A stretch of DNA of 62,620 bases from NCBI GenBank assembly GCA_945928865.1, contig CAMENZ010000009.1, positions 1 to 62,620 of the forward strand. Reading direction: 5' to 3'. This DNA comes from an uncultured Clostridia bacterium (GTDB lineage Bacteria > Bacillota > Clostridia > Peptostreptococcales > Anaerovoracaceae). Numbering within the stretch: position 1 is the stretch's first letter; each line of letters starts with the position of its first letter. The notes beneath the pieces were generated by a model that saw only the letters and a list, made by a program, of their open reading frames with translations, was not told the DNA's origin and ran no database searches. This document shows, piece by piece, positions 60,814-62,620 of the stretch. The position numbers and the translations under genes are program-made.

Positions 60814-60829
60814 GTTGCAATTTAGCAAC
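60814..60829. promoter_or_regulatory. Activator palindrome GTTGC-N6-GCAAC (P4)
   Basis: GTTGCAATTTAGCAAC, exact, about 100 bp upstream of the P4 -24. A further GTTGC half-site is at 60807-60811. Nearly identical to the palindrome beside the activator gene (48621-48636). Confidence 0.8.
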
Positions 60830-60854
60830 TACATTCCGGTTGGATTTTGAAATA

Positions 60855-61103
60855 TTATAACCCTAATACTTTTACAGCATAGGAACAAGTAGCATCCGGT
60901 CTTACACATTCTTTTTCAGCTTCTTCAACAACTGTATTAACTAATGCCTTAGCAATTCCCTGTCCACCGTAAGCCTTGTCCACAAAGGTATGGTCTATTA
61001 CCCAAGTAGGACCCCTATCTTGAAAAGTAACTTCACCTACTTCCCTATTGCCATCTAAAGCTACCGCCCTAAATTTCTCACGCTGAAATATTATCTGAAT
61101 CAT
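60855..61103 (-). CDS. Small GNAT acetyltransferase-like protein (YjdJ family)
   Basis: 82 aa: a mini GCN5-related fold with acetyl-CoA loop YGGQGIAKALVNTVVEEA and C-terminal CSYAVK. The substrate is unknown. It is 28 bp downstream of pirin and probably co-transcribed with it. Confidence 0.85.
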   Translation of the reverse strand: MIQIIFQREKFRAVALDGNREVGEVTFQDRGPTWVIDHTFVDKAYGGQGIAKALVNTVVEEAEKECVRPDATCSYAVKVLGL

Positions 61104-61131
61104 AATTTTCTCCTATTTGTCCAATTAAAAG

Positions 61132-61995
61132 TTATTGTTCTATTTTAAAATCAAGGCTTGTCTTAATAAAAGTTCCGTTTTCCAAGTCTTCAAAGGCTTG
61201 ATTTATTTCTTCTCTTGAGTTCATAACAATAGGCCCTGCCCAAGACACCGGTTCTTTCAAAGCTTTGGATTTCATAACTAAAATTTGAGAACCGCCTTCT
61301 AAAGCCCTTATTGTTAAAGTATCCCCTTCTGTCAGTTTTACTGCAGTTTTTTCGTCTACGACTTCTCCACCTATATTAGCCCTACCTAAAAGAGTAAATG
61401 CCATTACAGATTCTTCTCTTTCTGTATCCAGCACAACTTTTTTTCCGGCTTCCAAATGCACATCATAATAGTCTAAGGGAAGATGTTCACCCTTATGGCC
61501 TTCATGTTCCCCATATTTGCCTGAAAGAAGTCTAATGAAACCTCCTTCAATAGAAATTTCTTCTATATCAATATTTCTTATAGCCCTATAAGTAGGGGTA
61601 CTCATTTTTTTGAAACTAGGTAAATTAAGCCAAAGTTGAACTCCTAAAAGCCTTTCAGCAGCTGGAACCTGTTCTTCATGTAAAATTCCTGAACCTGAAT
61701 TCATCCATTGAACTTCTCCATCTGTAATAGTATCCTCATTCCCTAAGGTGTCCTTATGCTTCATTTTGCCACGATAAAGATAACTTATAGTTTCGATACC
61801 TCTATGTGGATGCATAGGAAAACCTGCAATATAGTCCGCAGGATTTTCACTATCAAAGGAATCTAACATAAGTATAGGATCAAACTCTTCTAAAGTATCT
61901 TTTCCTAACACTCTTACTAAACTTACACCTGCGCCATCTACAGTTCTAAATCCTGTAACCCTTGTCTTTATTTTTCTTTCCACTACGTACCTCAT
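61132..61995 (-). CDS. Pirin family protein
   Basis: 287 aa bicupin. N-terminal cupin metal ligands appear in FPMHPHRGIET and SGILHEEQ (three His and one Glu). Members act as quercetin dioxygenases or redox regulators; the role here is unknown. A promoter with extended -10 is at 62081-62110. It forms a two-gene unit with the GNAT protein. Confidence 0.92.
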   Translation of the reverse strand: MRYVVERKIKTRVTGFRTVDGAGVSLVRVLGKDTLEEFDPILMLDSFDSENPADYIAGFPMHPHRGIETISYLYRGKMKHKDTLGNEDTITDGEVQWMNSGSGILHEEQVPAAERLLGVQLWLNLPSFKKMSTPTYRAIRNIDIEEISIEGGFIRLLSGKYGEHEGHKGEHLPLDYYDVHLEAGKKVVLDTEREESVMAFTLLGRANIGGEVVDEKTAVKLTEGDTLTIRALEGGSQILVMKSKALKEPVSWAGPIVMNSREEINQAFEDLENGTFIKTSLDFKIEQ

Positions 61996-62080
61996 TTCCC
62001 ATTAACATTCCAACTGCAAACCTAGCAGTATAAATTTTATCTATAATCATAATATTATCCTCAAAATGTATTGTTAGGTT

Positions 62081-62110
62081 ATTATAACATAGTTCTACAT
62101 TGATTACCAA
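62081..62110 (-). promoter_or_regulatory. Promoter of the pirin-GNAT unit
   Basis: Minus strand TTGGTA (62105-62110), 18-bp spacer ending TGT, TATAAT (62081-62086): an extended -10. Confidence 0.65.
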
Positions 62111-62156
62111 ACTAAATTGGTACACTTTAGTGACTATGTTACAAAGAACATATACG

Positions 62157-62194
62157 AAAAAAGAGACTAGAATTATTCATTCTAATCTCTTTTT
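62157..62194 (-). terminator. Terminator of the tRNA cluster
   Basis: Minus strand AAAAAGAGATTAGAA / TTCTAGTCTCTTTTTT, loop TGAATAA, directly downstream of tRNA-Cys. Confidence 0.9.
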
Positions 62195-62207
62195 AGAGTT
62201 TCCTCTA

Positions 62208-62282
<75 letters not shown>

Positions 62283-62310
62283 ATAATATCAACAAAGGTT
62301 GATATTATAT

Positions 62311-62385
62311 TGGCTAGGGTAGCAGGATTCGAACCTGCGGATGACGGAATCAGAATCCGTTGCCTTACCACTTGGCGATACCCCA
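62311..62385 (-). tRNA. tRNA-Gln (CTG)
   Basis: Acceptor TGGGGTA pairs with TACCCTA (one G-T), anticodon loop TTCTGAT (anticodon at 62351-62353), T-loop TTCGAAT, discriminator G and encoded CCA. The T1-A72 end pair is typical of tRNA-Gln. Confidence 0.93.
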
Positions 62386-62448
62386 ATATCGTCGGTATTT
62401 AGTTTACTTATATTTAATCGCCGACAATGCGGCGACTGTTAACTTTTA

Positions 62449-62525
62449 TGGGGTGGATGGTGGGATTCGAACCCACGTATACAGGAGCCACAACCCTGGG
62501 TCTTAACCACTTGACGATACCCACC
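62449..62525 (-). tRNA. tRNA-His (GTG)
   Basis: Has the diagnostic extra G at -1 (62525) opposite discriminator C (62452), anticodon loop TTGTGGC (anticodon at 62489-62491), T-loop TTCGAAT and encoded CCA (62449-62451). Confidence 0.95.
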
Positions 62526-62571
62526 ATGCCTGATTTTTCACTTCTGATTGAACGCATCCTTTATTAAAAGT

Positions 62572-62620
62572 TGGCGACCTGGAACGGGCTCGAACCGTCG
62601 ACCTCCAGCGTGACAGGCTG
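62572..62620 (-). tRNA. tRNA-Asp (GTC), partial at the window edge
   Basis: 3' part only: anticodon loop CTGTCAC in stem CAGC/GCTG, T-arm with TTCGAGC, discriminator G and encoded CCA (62572-62574). The 5' half lies beyond the window. Confidence 0.88.

Overview
The window is 62.6 kb of low-GC DNA from an anaerobic Firmicute (class Clostridia). It carries the Bacillus/Clostridium-type purR-spoVG-glmU-prs-pth-mfd-yabM/N/O neighbourhood, a firmicute-type PurR, a PyrR-type pyr attenuator, PyrDB/PyrK, an oxygen-sensitive 4-hydroxybutyryl-CoA dehydratase and a beta-keto acid cleavage enzyme. An amino-acid-fermenting relative of Anaerovorax/Aminipila would fit, but that is inference from gene content. 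Almost all genes lie on the minus strand. The exceptions are purR, a B3/B4-domain gene, a GGDEF/EAL gene and a sigma-54 activator.

Layout. (1) 1-16.9 kb: a near-consensus promoter firing off the left edge, a phage-regulator-like orphan, an MFS transporter, then the conserved housekeeping block rqcP, hup, mazG, a SpoVB-like flippase, an amidohydrolase, mfd, pth, prs, an acetyltransferase-only glmU, murC, purR, spoVG and pyk. (2) 17-29 kb: a B3/B4 protein, phosphoketolase, a type IV pilus-like locus (PilT, GspF/PilC, four small membrane proteins), a transglutaminase-like protein, a class B sortase and a membrane GGDEF/EAL protein. (3) 29-39 kb: two CobW-type GTPases (one with five 23-residue His/Cys repeats), SfsA, flavodoxin, DUF3793, a 650-bp gap holding an undescribed repeat family, a NatAB-type ABC exporter and an NSS transporter. 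(4) 38.9-44.8 kb: pyrC-K-D-F-E-B-I behind a consensus promoter and a PyrR-type leader. (5) 45-60.6 kb: a catabolic island. (6) 60.8-62.6 kb: a GNAT protein, a pirin and the tRNA cluster Asp-His-Gln-Cys.

The catabolic island is the most interesting part. A PAS/AAA+/Fis sigma-54 activator (48681-50360) is surrounded by four sigma-54 (-24/-12) promoters, each with exact GG-N10-GC spacing. They lie upstream of (a) a BKACE/Kce-like cleavage enzyme, (b) a metal-dependent cyclase plus AbfD, (c) a DUF362 iron-sulfur-like protein, an orphan small protein and an OFA-type MFS transporter, followed across a terminator by thiolase, Fe-alcohol dehydrogenase and a carnitine-dehydrogenase-like enzyme, and (d) larE-larB-larC, the nickel-pincer-nucleotide cofactor genes. 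Each promoter has a GTTGC-N6-GCAAC palindrome roughly 75-130 bp upstream (three exact, one with a single mismatch), the likely activator site. This implies one regulon that couples carbon catabolism to synthesis of the nickel-pincer cofactor. No LarA homologue is visible in the window, and larC encodes only the N-terminal half. The co-regulated DUF362 protein or a LarA-like enzyme elsewhere could be the cofactor client.

Limits: all assignments are by eye from motifs and synteny. No database search, folding or statistical scan was run.
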